Below are positions 35,301 to 44,600 of a stretch of 64,000 nucleotides of DNA, piece by piece. Location: assembly GCA_040954595.2 (NCBI GenBank), contig CM082584.2:1302001-1366000 (forward strand), written 5' to 3'. How positions within the stretch are numbered: the stretch's first letter is position 1; the number at the start of each line of letters is the position of its first letter. Under the pieces are notes generated by a model that was not told the DNA's origin, searched no databases, and worked only from the letters and a program-made list of their open reading frames with translations. Position numbers and translations under genes: made by a program. The DNA is from Balanoglossus misakiensis. Its lineage: Eukaryota; Hemichordata.

Positions 35301-37447
35301 TATCCTAAAAATGGGATGGAAGGTGTGTGTGGTCGAATGTTGATTCACTATATATCCTCATGTAGAATAACATAAACGGTGTCTTGTATCAAACATAATT
35401 AATGGGAAAAGGGCAGCGAGAGAGAGAGACTTCGTCCCTATAAGGACACCTTTAGCATTGATGAGGTAATATAAGAATACATCTGATAAAGAATATTTTC
35501 ACATCCCAATAAACCAAAATCCAAAACAACTGGAAGAGCCGTTTCTGACATAAGTGGACTTTTGGACCAAAAATGTCTAAAACTACCCACCCCCCTCCTC
35601 CCCAGTATTGATATTTGTCACATGTTTATGTACACCATAATAACAAATATTGTAGGTCCTTGTAAACCAAATTTTAAGAAATCGGAAAAGTGACTACTGA
35701 GAATTGACCAGAAATGACAAAAATAAAATGTATTTTTAAAAATATAATTACTAATTTTTGTCATGCTGTAAAACAACTCACACGATTAATTGCATCTGAA
35801 TCCACTAATAACATGAAATGAGTTGTGAAAAAGAGTACAAATATGAGTTCATCTACATGTACATGTAGTCTTCTATTTACCTGTAAAGTGACAACAAATT
35901 CTGTTGTGAATGATGCCAGCTGCCAGTTACAATCTTCATTGTTGAGATAATTCTTGCCTTCAAAATATTCTGTACTGCTGAGATTCTGTTTATATGACTG
36001 TGCTATGAAATTCCCACCACACAAAGAATACACTGAAAGAAAGAAGAAGTCATCTTAACAGAAACACTTCACAAACAGGACATCAGCAAGATCACAGTCG
36101 AGGTAGGGCTAATATTGCCTACATGTGCAATCTATAATGTTATACCAGGTTCACGTAGGGTAAAATTCGAAACGTTTCAGAGACACTATTTGCCTAAGGT
36201 AAACACAGAGCATTAATGCTTTTAGTTGCCTTGTGTCCACACATGCAAAGTTTATGTGTAGTTCGCGAAAATTTATCGTTTGCGAAAATTTCCAGTTTTA
36301 CATTATGTATAAAACTTGGTATTACCTGCTTGCCAAGATGCTTCAAAGCCAGTAGCAGTATGCGAACTATCTGAGAGAAATTTCACCAACATTGCATTAC
36401 CACTGCTAATAACTTCATCAGGCTGGTCCGGTCCACTGTATGTAGCAAGAACTTTGGATGGGTCAAACACAGACACCTCGACAATGACAACAGTATCATG
36501 ATAAAGTTCAGTGTCAAAATGTAGAAACTGAAAAGAATAAAACAAATGTCACAACACACATCATAAATAGTGAGCTGTCTCAAGCCAATATACATGAAAA
36601 TAAACACAGTTTCATGACTTAAGCCCCATTAGCTGTAACTTTTTGCATTTTTCAGTATTTCTATTCTGTGTATCAATTATAGTTTCTTGTTCAGCTACGC
36701 AGGGCAGAGTTAAATCCATAGTCTTAACTTCTCAACGAAACCTATGAGGGCACAATCGGCATTGTTGTTGTTTGAAAACATTCGTAAATAATAACAACAG
36801 TCAGTACACATACACATGACTCGTTGACAAGCAGAGAGCTGGGTGTGATGGGTTACTCATGAGGAGAGGAACAAGAAAAAGTGTTTCATTTAAATTATAA
36901 CACATGATAGCGAGGGCAATATCACGATTTGAAGCCTGCACGAGGGATGGTGATCTCTGACCATAATATTGATGATGCCCGAGCCGCAGGCGAGGGTATC
37001 GAGAGTCTTCATAACATGATAATAAAAGTATAAAATAGACAAAAATCAATTCACCAGAAACAAACTAACGTTGCAATAAATTAACTACAAATTTCTAGAA
37101 AATTATACTAAATCACATTATCCCCAGATTTGCTTGTATTACTCTAACCAGATGCTTCACTTCGATTTTGCTTCACTACCGACATGTAACAAGGTTGGCT
37201 GTTTTAGGCCTACTGTTTAACAAAACCCGCGTACCTTGCAAAATTCTGCTTACTTTTTGTTGCTGTTCACCAGACGTGGGTTTGTAATGTCGGACGGATT
37301 CACTTCGGTATCAAGTCTTTTCGCAGATGAGTTACTCACCAATATCGCTACCATACAGACACGTTGCCGCTGTGGCTCGTAGAGAGTGAATCGTTCAAAA
37401 GCCAGGGAGGCCAATACACAGACGGGCAGTAGTACCATGTAGAGCAT
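29179..37447 (-). CDS. Secreted CUB/EGF-domain protein gene, nine exons, 3' end not seen
   Basis: A phase-consistent minus-strand model has exons (plus coordinates) 37340-37447, 36326-36527, 35881-36032, 34849-35050, 31791-31975, 30954-31137, 30164-30217, 29886-30014 and 29179-29364. Each internal exon has AG and GT flanks, and every junction keeps phase (0, 1, 0, 1, 0, 1, 1, 1), for 1,402 coding bases. The predicted order is: signal peptide (residues about 1-16), second half of a CUB domain (37-103), CUB (104-221), CUB (222-344), an 18-residue linker exon, then two cbEGF domains (363-405 and 406-467). Such proteins are secreted or on the cell surface and bind proteins or matrix. The frame is still open (phase 1) at 29179, so more exons lie in or beyond the satellite. 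The first CUB lacks its usual 5' half. I do not recognise a named orthologue. Confidence 0.75.
29512..29740. repeat. Dispersed repeat in intron, related to 45771-45968
   Basis: Blocks such as ACCAATGGTTTG, TTTATCTCAAAATAGA, GAGCTATGTGTAAAATTTC and GAAAATGACAATAGTAGAAG recur in the same order, in reverse orientation, at 45771-45968. It is an unclassified dispersed element with no open frame of note. The adjacent 29780-29835 also resembles 39693-39740 (AAAATTTATCC and TTCGRAATGTG). Confidence 0.7.
29886..30014 (-). CDS. Exon: first calcium-binding EGF-like domain
   Basis: 129 bases, phase 1 to 1, acceptor TTTCAG, donor GTGAGA. It encodes one complete EGF module of 43 residues: DINEC, then cysteines in APC, QVC, YQC, AC and TAC, six in all with canonical spacing. 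Aspartate, asparagine and glutamate of the DINE motif and the DYQC aromatic position fit a calcium-binding EGF. The end joins directly to the next EGF exon as a tandem pair. Confidence 0.92.
30164..30217 (-). CDS. Exon: short linker before the EGF pair
   Basis: 54 bases, phase 1 to 1, between acceptor TTCTGACAG and donor GTATGA. It encodes a short segment with one cysteine (DCPEIVIGEG) and acidic residues, joining the last CUB to the first EGF. Support comes only from splice signals, matching phases and an open frame, so it is less certain than its neighbours. It may belong to a small cysteine-containing linker, or may be skipped. Confidence 0.55.
30291..30518. mobile_element. Miniature element with ~60-bp inverted repeats
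   Basis: The left arm AAAGTGAAGGGGTCGTCGCA and following bases match the right arm in reverse complement (TGCGACGACCCC then ATCACTTT). The arms continue through GTTTGTTTATAAACATT, ATTCATCCACAAATCCCT. The centre is about 100 bp. No clear target duplication is seen. A lone right-arm fragment lies at 28326-28375. Confidence 0.8.
30736..30946. mobile_element. TA-flanked miniature inverted-repeat element (copy 1)
   Basis: The ends are CTGTAAAACACTTTATTTTC in inverted orientation, continuing into CGCGAG, and are flanked by TA at 30736-30737 and 30945-30946. This pattern suits Tc1/mariner-type non-autonomous elements. The interior has repeated CGCGAAA/CGTGAAAAT motifs. The right end stops 1-2 bases before the splice donor of the CUB exon at 30954-31137. 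Confidence 0.8.
30954..31137 (-). CDS. Exon: second half of the third CUB domain
   Basis: 184 bases, phase 0 to 1, acceptor TTTCTGAAG, donor GTACAC. It encodes VYNG at the start and KGFRASF near the end, which are the hallmarks of a CUB C-terminal half (VYDG strand and GF-aromatic end). A single cysteine is present in PPPDCRTD. It follows in frame from the exon at 31791-31975. Confidence 0.85.
31175..31374. mobile_element. TA-flanked miniature inverted-repeat element (copy 2, decayed)
   Basis: It starts TACCGTAAAACGGGAAA and shares the TTTTCGCGATATC, GTTACGCGAC and GGCTCTCAC blocks with the copies at 30736-30946 and 31416-31625. Its right end is poorly conserved, so the boundary is approximate. 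Confidence 0.65.
31416..31625. mobile_element. TA-flanked miniature inverted-repeat element (copy 3)
   Basis: The ends TACTGTAAAATGGGA and TCCCGTTTTACAGTA form inverted repeats with outer TA at 31416-31417 and 31624-31625. The interior has ACGTGAGAGCCATC and AAAAGTTGCGTAAAAATG blocks shared with 30736-30946. Same family as its two neighbours, so three copies sit within 0.9 kb. Confidence 0.8.
31791..31975 (-). CDS. Exon: first half of the third CUB domain
   Basis: 185 bases, phase 1 to 0, acceptor TTTAAAG, donor GTGAGT. It opens with a cysteine (GCQGIEI), then GTIQSPGYD and YPDDVMCSW. This is the normal CUB layout: first cysteine, an SP-Y motif, and the second cysteine followed by W. It ends with VDYIIV in front of VYNG in the next exon. 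Confidence 0.9.
32205..33905. repeat. 146-bp tandem repeat, about eleven to twelve units
   Basis: Units of about 146 bp recur, with TTTTTAGATCTAATTT at about 32346, 32495, 32640, 32787, 32933, 33080, 33222, 33370, 33516, 33662 and 33808. Each unit contains CATATTTATGACCC, AAAATCAGGTAGGGGCACC, ATAACACACATTCCTACC and TTTCAGCTCCATCGTAC blocks. A five-unit block repeats at an offset of 729 bp. The array lies in the intron between two CUB exons. Short open frames inside are periodic artefacts. Confidence 0.92.
33945..34045. repeat. GGACG-rich end of the tandem-repeat element
   Basis: The 146-bp array runs into GTTGACGGACGCCGGACGCC and further GGACG repeats, then a TACAGCTACAGCTTGGCTGAC segment. 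This abrupt low-complexity tail probably belongs to the same dispersed element as the array. It is non-coding. Confidence 0.6.
34411..34767. mobile_element. TTAA-flanked foldback element (copy 1 of 4)
   Basis: A nearly full-length palindrome. The left arm reads AGGGACAAAGTTTCTCTC, then GCTGCCCTTTTTCC, TGTTATTCTACATGTGGATA and CAACTTCCATCCC. The right arm carries the same blocks in reverse complement, ending GTCCCT. TTAA lies at both ends (34411-34414 and 34764-34767). Related copies are at 35162-35444, 44960-45258 and 46078-46405. It is non-coding. Confidence 0.85.
34849..35050 (-). CDS. Exon: second half of the second CUB domain
   Basis: 202 bases, phase 0 to 1, acceptor TCTTTTCAG, donor GTAGGT. 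It encodes SVYDGAE near the start and MRGFHAHYW at the end, typical of a CUB C-terminal half. The usual third and fourth cysteines are absent (ALFSG in place of a cysteine-containing LCG), so this CUB would lack the second disulphide. The exon is the same length as 36326-36527, consistent with CUB duplication. Confidence 0.88.
35162..35444. mobile_element. TTAA-flanked foldback element (copy 2)
   Basis: Starts TTAAGGGGCAAAGTCTCTC and ends GAGAGACTTCGTCCCTATAA, with the right TTAA mutated. It shares the TGTTATTCTACATGTGGATA and TTCCATCCCGCTT blocks with copy 1 but has a shorter centre. Confidence 0.8.
35881..36032 (-). CDS. Exon: first half of the second CUB domain
   Basis: 152 bases, phase 1 to 0, acceptor TTTCTTTCAG, donor GTAAAT. 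It encodes a cysteine start (YSLCGGNF), a CNWQL motif (second cysteine plus W) and FVVTLQ, matching the N-terminal half of a CUB. It joins in frame to 34849-35050. Its phase-1 start would also accept the C-type-lectin exon at 38466-38681. Confidence 0.88.
36326..36527 (-). CDS. Exon: orphan second half of a CUB domain
   Basis: 202 bases, phase 0 to 1, acceptor TTCTTTTCAG, donor GTAATA. It encodes FLHFDTE, SVFDPSK, VISSGNAMLVKFLSD and ATGFEASW, the standard C-terminal CUB half. I could find no matching first-half exon in the 1.9 kb upstream. The only phase-compatible upstream exon is the signal-peptide exon at 37340-37447. Confidence 0.85.
36528..37339. other. Intron, no feature recognised
   Basis: Intron of the CUB/EGF gene in the preferred model. 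I looked here for the missing N-terminal CUB half and found no exon with the expected cysteine, SP-Y and C-x-W pattern. No clear mobile element is visible. Confidence 0.5.
37340..37447 (-). CDS. Candidate first coding exon with signal peptide
   Basis: ATG at 37447 followed by a hydrophobic stretch (MLYMVLLPVCVLASLA) fitting a signal peptide. It is 36 codons in all, then ATATTG|GTGAGT, a strong donor in phase 0. Phase 0 matches the next exon (36326-36527). The remaining 20 residues do not look like a CUB N-terminus. It could be an alternative first exon, or a chance signal-like frame. No TATA box is evident upstream. Confidence 0.5.
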
Positions 37448-38465
37448 TGTTACCCGGTTTTTGCTTTACCAACATGTAGCCGCTTGTTTTCGCAGATGAT
37501 ATAGATCGGAACTACATGTATCTTCAGATCAATTTCATGGACATTTGAAGGAAATTAAAAAAAAACGTGACACTTACATGTAGGCCTACTGCATTTGGCC
37601 TAGAAAATTTTCGCGTAAGCTTACCATGTGCACGCAAAACCCCAATAGCTGTAACCCTTCCCATAATACACTACGTAACACACCTGTAAAGTTTAATTTG
37701 ATGCAAATTAATGTTTGAAATGAGCATATCACTCCGACATGTAAGTATGAACATTTAGAGTAACACCTGTCAAGCGTGGGCGATCTTGTAAGGCCCAGCA
37801 GGGCGGTCTCGAACTACCTGCCCACGACATGATTCATTTATAGGAAAAGGGGTGGCTAACCAAATTTCACAGTCAGCAATGAAGAATAAGCCTCTTTTGA
37901 TAAGCTTTTGTTCGTTCATTTTATTGAATCGTTGAGTAAAACGACGTCTTTGTGGTACACGAAGCTCCAATGGTTACAATGTCTGTGGGGGATCGTGGTT
38001 TAAGTTAGAGAACCACCTCCCTCTCAGTGGTTCTTGCACCCAAGGAGACATCACATGATCTAATCCCCCTTGTTTAACTTTTAGTGGTGAGCTCTTCCAA
38101 GTATATCTTGTATTGCTTAGGGGACTCTCTCTCTCTCTCCTTCCCTCCCTTCCACCCCTCCCCCTCCCTCTCTAGCTCTCTCTAGCTCTCTCTCCCTCCC
38201 TACTGCTCTCAACCCCTCCCTCTCCCTCTAGTTCTCTCTCCCCCTCTCCCTCACTACCACCCTCCCTCCCTCCCTCCCTGTCACTCTCCAGCTCTCTCTC
38301 CCTCCCCTCTCCCTCCTCTCACTCTCCCCTCCCAGCCTCTCCCTCCCGCTCTTTTGCACACACTCTCTCTTAGTATATATATTGGGAGGTGACTACAGCA
38401 GTGCGAGAAAAGTAAAGACCTGATGCGAGTAAGGGAAGATTCTAGCTGATTTGAATCAGACTTAC
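37448..38465. other. Spacer between CUB and lectin exons, with CT-rich tract
   Basis: No exon recognised. Positions about 38118-38380 (see separate entry) are simple sequence. A short inverted pair CGTGGGC/GCCCACG flanks about 45 bp near 37775-37830 and is unexplained. Confidence 0.5.
38118..38380. repeat. Polypyrimidine (CT/CCCT) low-complexity tract
   Basis: About 260 bp of almost pure C and T on the plus strand, made of CTCTCTCT, CCCTCCCT and CTAGCTCTCT runs. On the minus strand, the sense strand of the nearby gene, it is a purine tract just inside the intron after the lectin exon. Confidence 0.93.
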
Positions 38466-38681
38466 CCTCAGCACAAGCTGCTACTTCACACATTGACAGA
38501 CTGACATCATCACATCTTGCATGATACAATGGGTAATTATTTTCAAAGAGGTTTAACCTCACACATTGCCCAGTGGAGGCATCAGGTTCTGTGTCTGGCC
38601 ATCGACCATCAAAGACACTACCTTTCCTGCCATCTGAATAATCATATTCCACACTGCCATCTCGATTGGGTCCACTAAATC
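38466..38681 (-). CDS. Exon: C-terminal half of the C-type lectin domain
   Basis: 216 bases, phase 1 to 1, acceptor CATTTTATAG, donor GTAAGT. It encodes FSGPNRDGSV, GRWPDTEPD, GQCVRLN, ARCDDVSLSMCE and a short tail AACAEG. The three cysteines in QCV, ARC and MCE are in the places expected for the conserved lectin disulphides. Confidence 0.9.
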
Positions 38682-41600
38682 CTATAAAATGGAAATAAAG
38701 AAAGAAGATGCATACAGCAGTGTTTCATCCAGGATGGGGGGGGGGGGGGGGGATATGTCCCCCTTTGCATGAATAGTTGCACTCTTGCAAGGAGGGGAAT
38801 GAGTGACATCGCTGAGTCTGTAAGGGGCACCATTTCCCCCTTGACAAATTTCTCGGGGGGTGCCAACATGCTGACAGTGGGCGAATTCCTTCATCCCTCC
38901 ATCTGGATGAAAAACTGCATACAGAGTCACTTAATAGCAAGATTTTGTGAGGTTATTGAGATGTAAAAAATAGGCTTTTCAATAACCATCTTGAGACAAT
39001 TATCATTCAAGTGTTACTATGCAGTGCTCACTTGTAAACTGTCAAATTCCAAAACCAGTTATTTTTTACACTTGATACACCCACAAATTATTTGGGAACA
39101 CTGAGAAACACTGTTAAAAGACACACTCACCAATCCAACCATGGTTCGCTGTTTCATTGGAAGTCTCTTCAATCTGGTTTACAATCTCTGCTCCAGCATA
39201 ACGATTTTCAGAATAACCCTCAATTACTGTCAAGTGCCCACCATAAAATCTGAAAATAAACCAATTTATAACACATCAAACATGTTCCAAACTAATTTCG
39301 AAATTCCAGTCCATGAATAATACATTTCCTCTTTGAAAACATTTAATATTGGTGAATAAGAGGTTCATAAATGTATAACATTATATTTTTGTTTGTAAAG
39401 TCTATATTTTGTGTTACACCTTTCCAATAAGTGTGTGATTAGTGTAGATTTCGGCAGAATTTCTGGGAAAAAAGAATCTGTGAAAAATTCACCTGAATTT
39501 AGGGGAGAAAAAAATTTGCTGAACGTTTCCTTTGAATAAAAAAGTTCAGCTTATTTCTTTAAGAGAAAACATGACAATTTCCAGGAAATGGCTGTTGTTG
39601 TTTTTTTTTTGGTGTGAATAAACTTAAAAGACAAATTCTGATACAGTTGCATCAAGGTGATGGAAGAAAATCCCAGATTAACAGGATATTTGGAAAATTT
39701 ATCCAGAATTTCAAAATTAGTTCGAAATGTGACATTGTGTTATCAATGATCTGTGTTGAGCAGTCGAACGATGAACGGGTAGTTGACAATTCCCACGAGC
39801 ACACCCGTATCTTTCCTCGGTAGTTGCGCCGGGCCGGTCGGCAATGTAACAGAAAAAGTGGTACGATATGCCAGCTGAGCCGTCGCTAGTCTACAATTCC
39901 GAGTCTACAAGGCCGTCTCTAACTAAAAATTATAATAACTATCGAGGAACGTGACAATTATATCAGCGAATGTGGGGCTGGGGGTTGCTGCAGTTTGCAG
40001 CCCCTCCATCTCCCCTGGACGATTTTTGTTTTTGCGGGGCTGCAGGTCCCAGCTATTCTAAACCGCACAACGAGCGACCGGGATTTGGGCCCGGAGCGAA
40101 TTTCTACACTCCAGACGTCTCCAGTCCACAATTTTCCACAATTTTTTCGCCAAATCGGTCCCGGAACCCATACAGCGCTTACCTGGCAAAGGATGTCGCG
40201 GTATTTGTCGATTTTGCCTACGTTTTCCCCAGTTATTCAACTTCAATCGGCAAAACCAAAACTCGTTCAGGGGAGATGGAGGGGCTGCAAACTGCAGCAA
40301 GGGCTGGGGGCTGCAGGCAGAATATATGAACAAAGGATACGCGTGAAAAAAAGACAATTACCTACTTTGCTACCGTGGGTCTTTGACTAATTAAAACATG
40401 ATAACGTGCATCAAAGCCAGCCGAGGCTTCAGGGGCATAGTATTCCTGAGTTTATACGCGAAGAAACCAAGAAATATTCATGAGTATGTAGACGGAACTT
40501 GTCTTTTAGCTCAAATTTGACCTGGCTTGAGGTCACTGTGACAGCGCAGCCAGCGGTAGAATTGGGGTAGGCATGAAGAACATATCTACTACAAAAACTG
40601 GTGAGGGCGGGAGGGGGGGGAGTTGGGGGGTGGGGGCTTTTCAGTTTAGTCACGGTCCTTGGTTTTGGCCTTCGGCTTCACTAGAAAAGCCAAAAAACCA
40701 CAATGCCGAAGGCCAACTCGTCGAAGCACCTGGTACGTCTATGGCAGAAGTCAGTATTTACATGTTCTGACTCGGTACACGCCATGCACTTGCCAAGAGA
40801 TTCCACGAGGAATACCATGATGATGAACGGTTCGGGCGTCTTCGTGTGCACGAAGACACGATACTAGGCTTCATTGACCCTGTCTCATTCTTTTCTTTTC
40901 ATGCGCATAAGGACATGAAAAGTCGACCTAACCTTTTGTTTTATCACTTACTGTGGTTTTATAGGGATGCTGTGAGTGAAAAAGTGGCACATTCGGGTTG
41001 TTGCCTTATACTTAATTTCGCCATTTCTATTGGAGCAGGCTACACCGGGCCCAGGGTCGAACTTAAACCAATTTGCAGCCGTGATGGTCGAACAATGTCC
41101 GACAAATTTTAGGCACGTCAAGCTTATGCCTTCCTGGGTCGCCCGACAAGAATGAACTTCTATTTTAACGATAGGGCCTATTCCAATCGATACCCGCCGT
41201 ATCAGTCACGCAATAATGAACACGAAATCCAGATCCCCCAAAATGATGTTTCACTAGACTCGGGGAGAGTGCTGTTTAGTACCAACAGGCAATTAAAGGT
41301 ATACGGTCACCTATGGAAAATTAGCTATAGTTACCATGGCAAATTGAGATGTAGCCAATCACAGATTTTTAGTGGGTGGCACACGCGAAAAAAGAGCGCC
41401 GCCATATGATCTCATCTCAGCCATATATGGTCCTATGTAACCACCTCATGTCATTTACAGAATTGGAACACCCTAAAGAATGTCATGCAGACAATGTCAC
41501 GTGTTGTTCCATGACCAACCAAACAACAAACTCATGTCCAAATCAATTAAATTCCAAAGAATGCTCCAAATATGCAGAATTGCCACGCAAGTCGAGCATA

Positions 41601-44600
41601 CTTAAGCACTCTGCACAACTGAAACATAAAATCCAAGCTTTTAACAATACAACAATAAACAATCCATTCTGATCGAATTAATGACCAAATAAAACGAAAA
41701 ACACAACTCGACCCACAAAAAGTTTACGAAGCACTTTTAATCGCTCATTAATGTTTGATCTCGAGGAGACGTGTGAAAAAATCCGCTATGAAAAGCAGGG
41801 GAGAACAATAGCCTATTTTTACCAGGTAAACAGACACCAGGTAAAAATCCACCCATGCTTCCAGACCGCTCTAGGATAGTGATCCACCCAATGAAACTGT
41901 ATCTCTTTAACTTTAATTTGCAAACTCGTGGAATTGATCATTTTATAAATCGCTCCATTTTGACGTTTTCTCTGTAGTTTGTTAATACGAATTTTGTCTG
42001 TGCCAAATCTGTCCTCTAATACTGTCACTTGTATTAGAGTTCAAATTACACAGAAGTATAATACAACGTTTTGAAAAAGACAGACATTTTTCGTGGGAAC
42101 GGTGATATACTTAGGCCACACTCGAACTAAAAACAAAAGTCTATATTTTATCAAAAATGCCTTGGACGCACAAACATCTACAGGATGTGGAAGGGGCGGG
42201 TCAAAACCGCGATCTACAACTGTGCCTCCCCCCCCCCGGCTGTCTTGCTTCTATTTGGAGTGTCAATATGTGATTTAGCGTTTTTTACGGCAGAGACTAA
42301 GCTTTGTTCTTGTTTCACTCCATTTGCTGCATTGTGCTGTGCTCTGGTATTTCTCCAGGGTCTACGGTTACACTATAGGCTGATTAGTCGTATCTTTACT
42401 ACACAGACAAAAAACTTCGAAGCTTTATGTCTGTGCCTTTTATGAACAAGCATCGTCCGATTCGAATTCGACTCGTCATCGGTAGCTATGTTTATTTCGC
42501 CCTTGGAGACCTCCCCTGGCCTCGTTAGGATGACTGTTACCAGGACTACCTTAAACCAATCTTTTCGAACCGGACGGTACACACGACATGTCTATGTTAA
42601 TTGTCCAGGTACCAGAGTGTACGTGTGGGCTCCCTAAACCCCTCATTGGCGGCCGGTCCCTGTCCGAATAAACACGTTTGACAGACAAAAAATGATGAAC
42701 AAGTGGCTTACTTCAATACTTCGTTAACTAGACGGCTGAACTCTGAATGTTGATTCAGCAAAAAAAATGTGTTTACGGCAAGGTTTCGATCAATATGACA
42801 CATTTACCATTGAAAACGCCCAAAGTAAGTGGGGGCGTTTGACCATCAATCAAACCCACGCCCAGGTGCATGTGAACGGCCGAAGCAGTGTAACGTTTCA
42901 CATTCCGTGCAACGTCCGACACTGTGTGAAAGCGGTTGCTGTCGGGTGGCTTGACCTAATTTTCGTACATTGATATGCATTTGACACCTCACTACCTGTT
43001 TTCTTAATATTGCTAAACCTTTGCGTTGAAATATCACTGAAATGTTGATGATCCACGCACAAGTCGTCTACCCCGGCATGAAAAGCTTTTATACAAGAAA
43101 ACTAATTGCACATGACCACCAAGGTCATACCGCAAGGTGTGTCTAAATGTCAAGGAAGGACATTGGGAGGGGGGACTTGGGTCAAGAACGACCATGACGG
43201 AGGAAAAACCGACAAGTCATTGTGTAACCTGTTTACTTGCCAATAGTCAAACGTCAAAATTTACTCTCAACTTGGTTGCAGATCGAGTCTCCCGAATTTC
43301 CAACGTTTATGATTGGGTAAATACCGATATGCGACTGGTATGCGACGCGTTGACGACGCGAAGATTTTGTTGAAATCAAATGGTTTGTCAAATGTCATCT
43401 CACAGTGGAGATACCGTGGTCATCTGACATGAAAGGGTTCGATTGGGTCTGACCGCCGTCGTTCATCCATGCTTAGAAAGCGGCGATCATGGTACAAAGT
43501 AAAACCAAGGTCAAACCTTACTGAACACATGTATTGCACGGAGAAACTGTTCTCCCTGTCTGTGTACTGAACACGTACCGTGATTGCCATAGTTACAAAC
43601 GTTACCACGTGAGAGAGAGTGCATTTTACATCTGTCTTTTCAATTTTGTTGCTTTCTTACTATTTGGAATGATGGATTCGAAACGAAAACTTTTTGCTTC
43701 AGGTGGACCTAGGGGAAATACCTTATTTGTGATTTTTTTCATGACCCTAAAAAGACGTCGGAATTAATGTGGCTGAGGTCACTCAGGACGACGGAATGGT
43801 TGAGCGATTTTCTTTTATGAGCTCCCACTAGTATTTGTTTTATTGTTTCGGCAGTGTGTCGCGTTATTCGAGCAATCTGCAGTCTGAAAACGAACGGTTT
43901 TCAAAGTTTATAACAGAAGAACAGGGGTTTAAGCATGAAAGGTCCTGTTGTCTCCCTCGCTGTGTTTGTGTCACTGTGTCTTTGACGTCTGACTGACTGA
44001 TTAACTGGCTGACTGACTTACTGACTGTCTGTCAACGTCGGTCTGTCTGACTGTCTGCCCCCTCTCTCTGAGAGAGAGAGTGAGCGAGCGAGCGAGCGAC
44101 CGATGAGTGTCTCTACTGATGAATGTTGCTCTGTCTGTCTGCCTGTGTCTGTCTGCCACTCTGCCTGTTTCACTCTGTCTCTCCTAATTTCTTTAAAATT
44201 AGGGATATGCTATTAATGCGATATGAAAGTCAGACACGACGGAAACCTTTTATTCTCAAAACTGTCTGTTGTTTGCTGTTAAATATTGCAAAATGTTAAG
44301 GGCCCTTTTCGCACGAGACACATGGCTTTCCAGCCGTAGCTCCCAGTGTCATAACGATTACCCGAACTACCCTAATTTTAGCCCGCCGACCCAAAACAGT
44401 TTAGATCTTCGTAAACCGGAAGTAAAAATAACGATGTCAAATATACAACAATTCATGAAAATTGCGAGAATCACGCAAGAACTATGATCTCATTCTTCTA
44501 CACTACGACGGCCAAAGATATAAAAAAATTGAAAAATAAAAAAATGTCCCTTTCTACCTACCCTATTTTTGAAAACCATGTAATCGGAATAGCACATATT

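Noticed and set aside
38281-38465. Extension of the lectin exon through the CT-rich tract
   Set aside because: The frame is open only because the tract is purine-rich on that strand. A strong GTAAGT donor ends the exon at 38466.
39995-40390. Overlapping frames of 99-131 codons on both strands
   Set aside because: They cover the GC-rich foldback element, where stops are rare by composition. No motif or splice support.
40386-40440. CUB-like end (SAGFDARYHVL) on the minus strand
   Set aside because: It resembles a CUB C-terminus, but it lies in the intron that splits the lectin domain, has no good donor, and would interrupt the lectin fold.
41376-41672. Cysteine-containing plus-strand frame (98 codons)
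   Set aside because: It starts inside a miniature element, has no recognisable domain and lies in an intron of the opposite strand.
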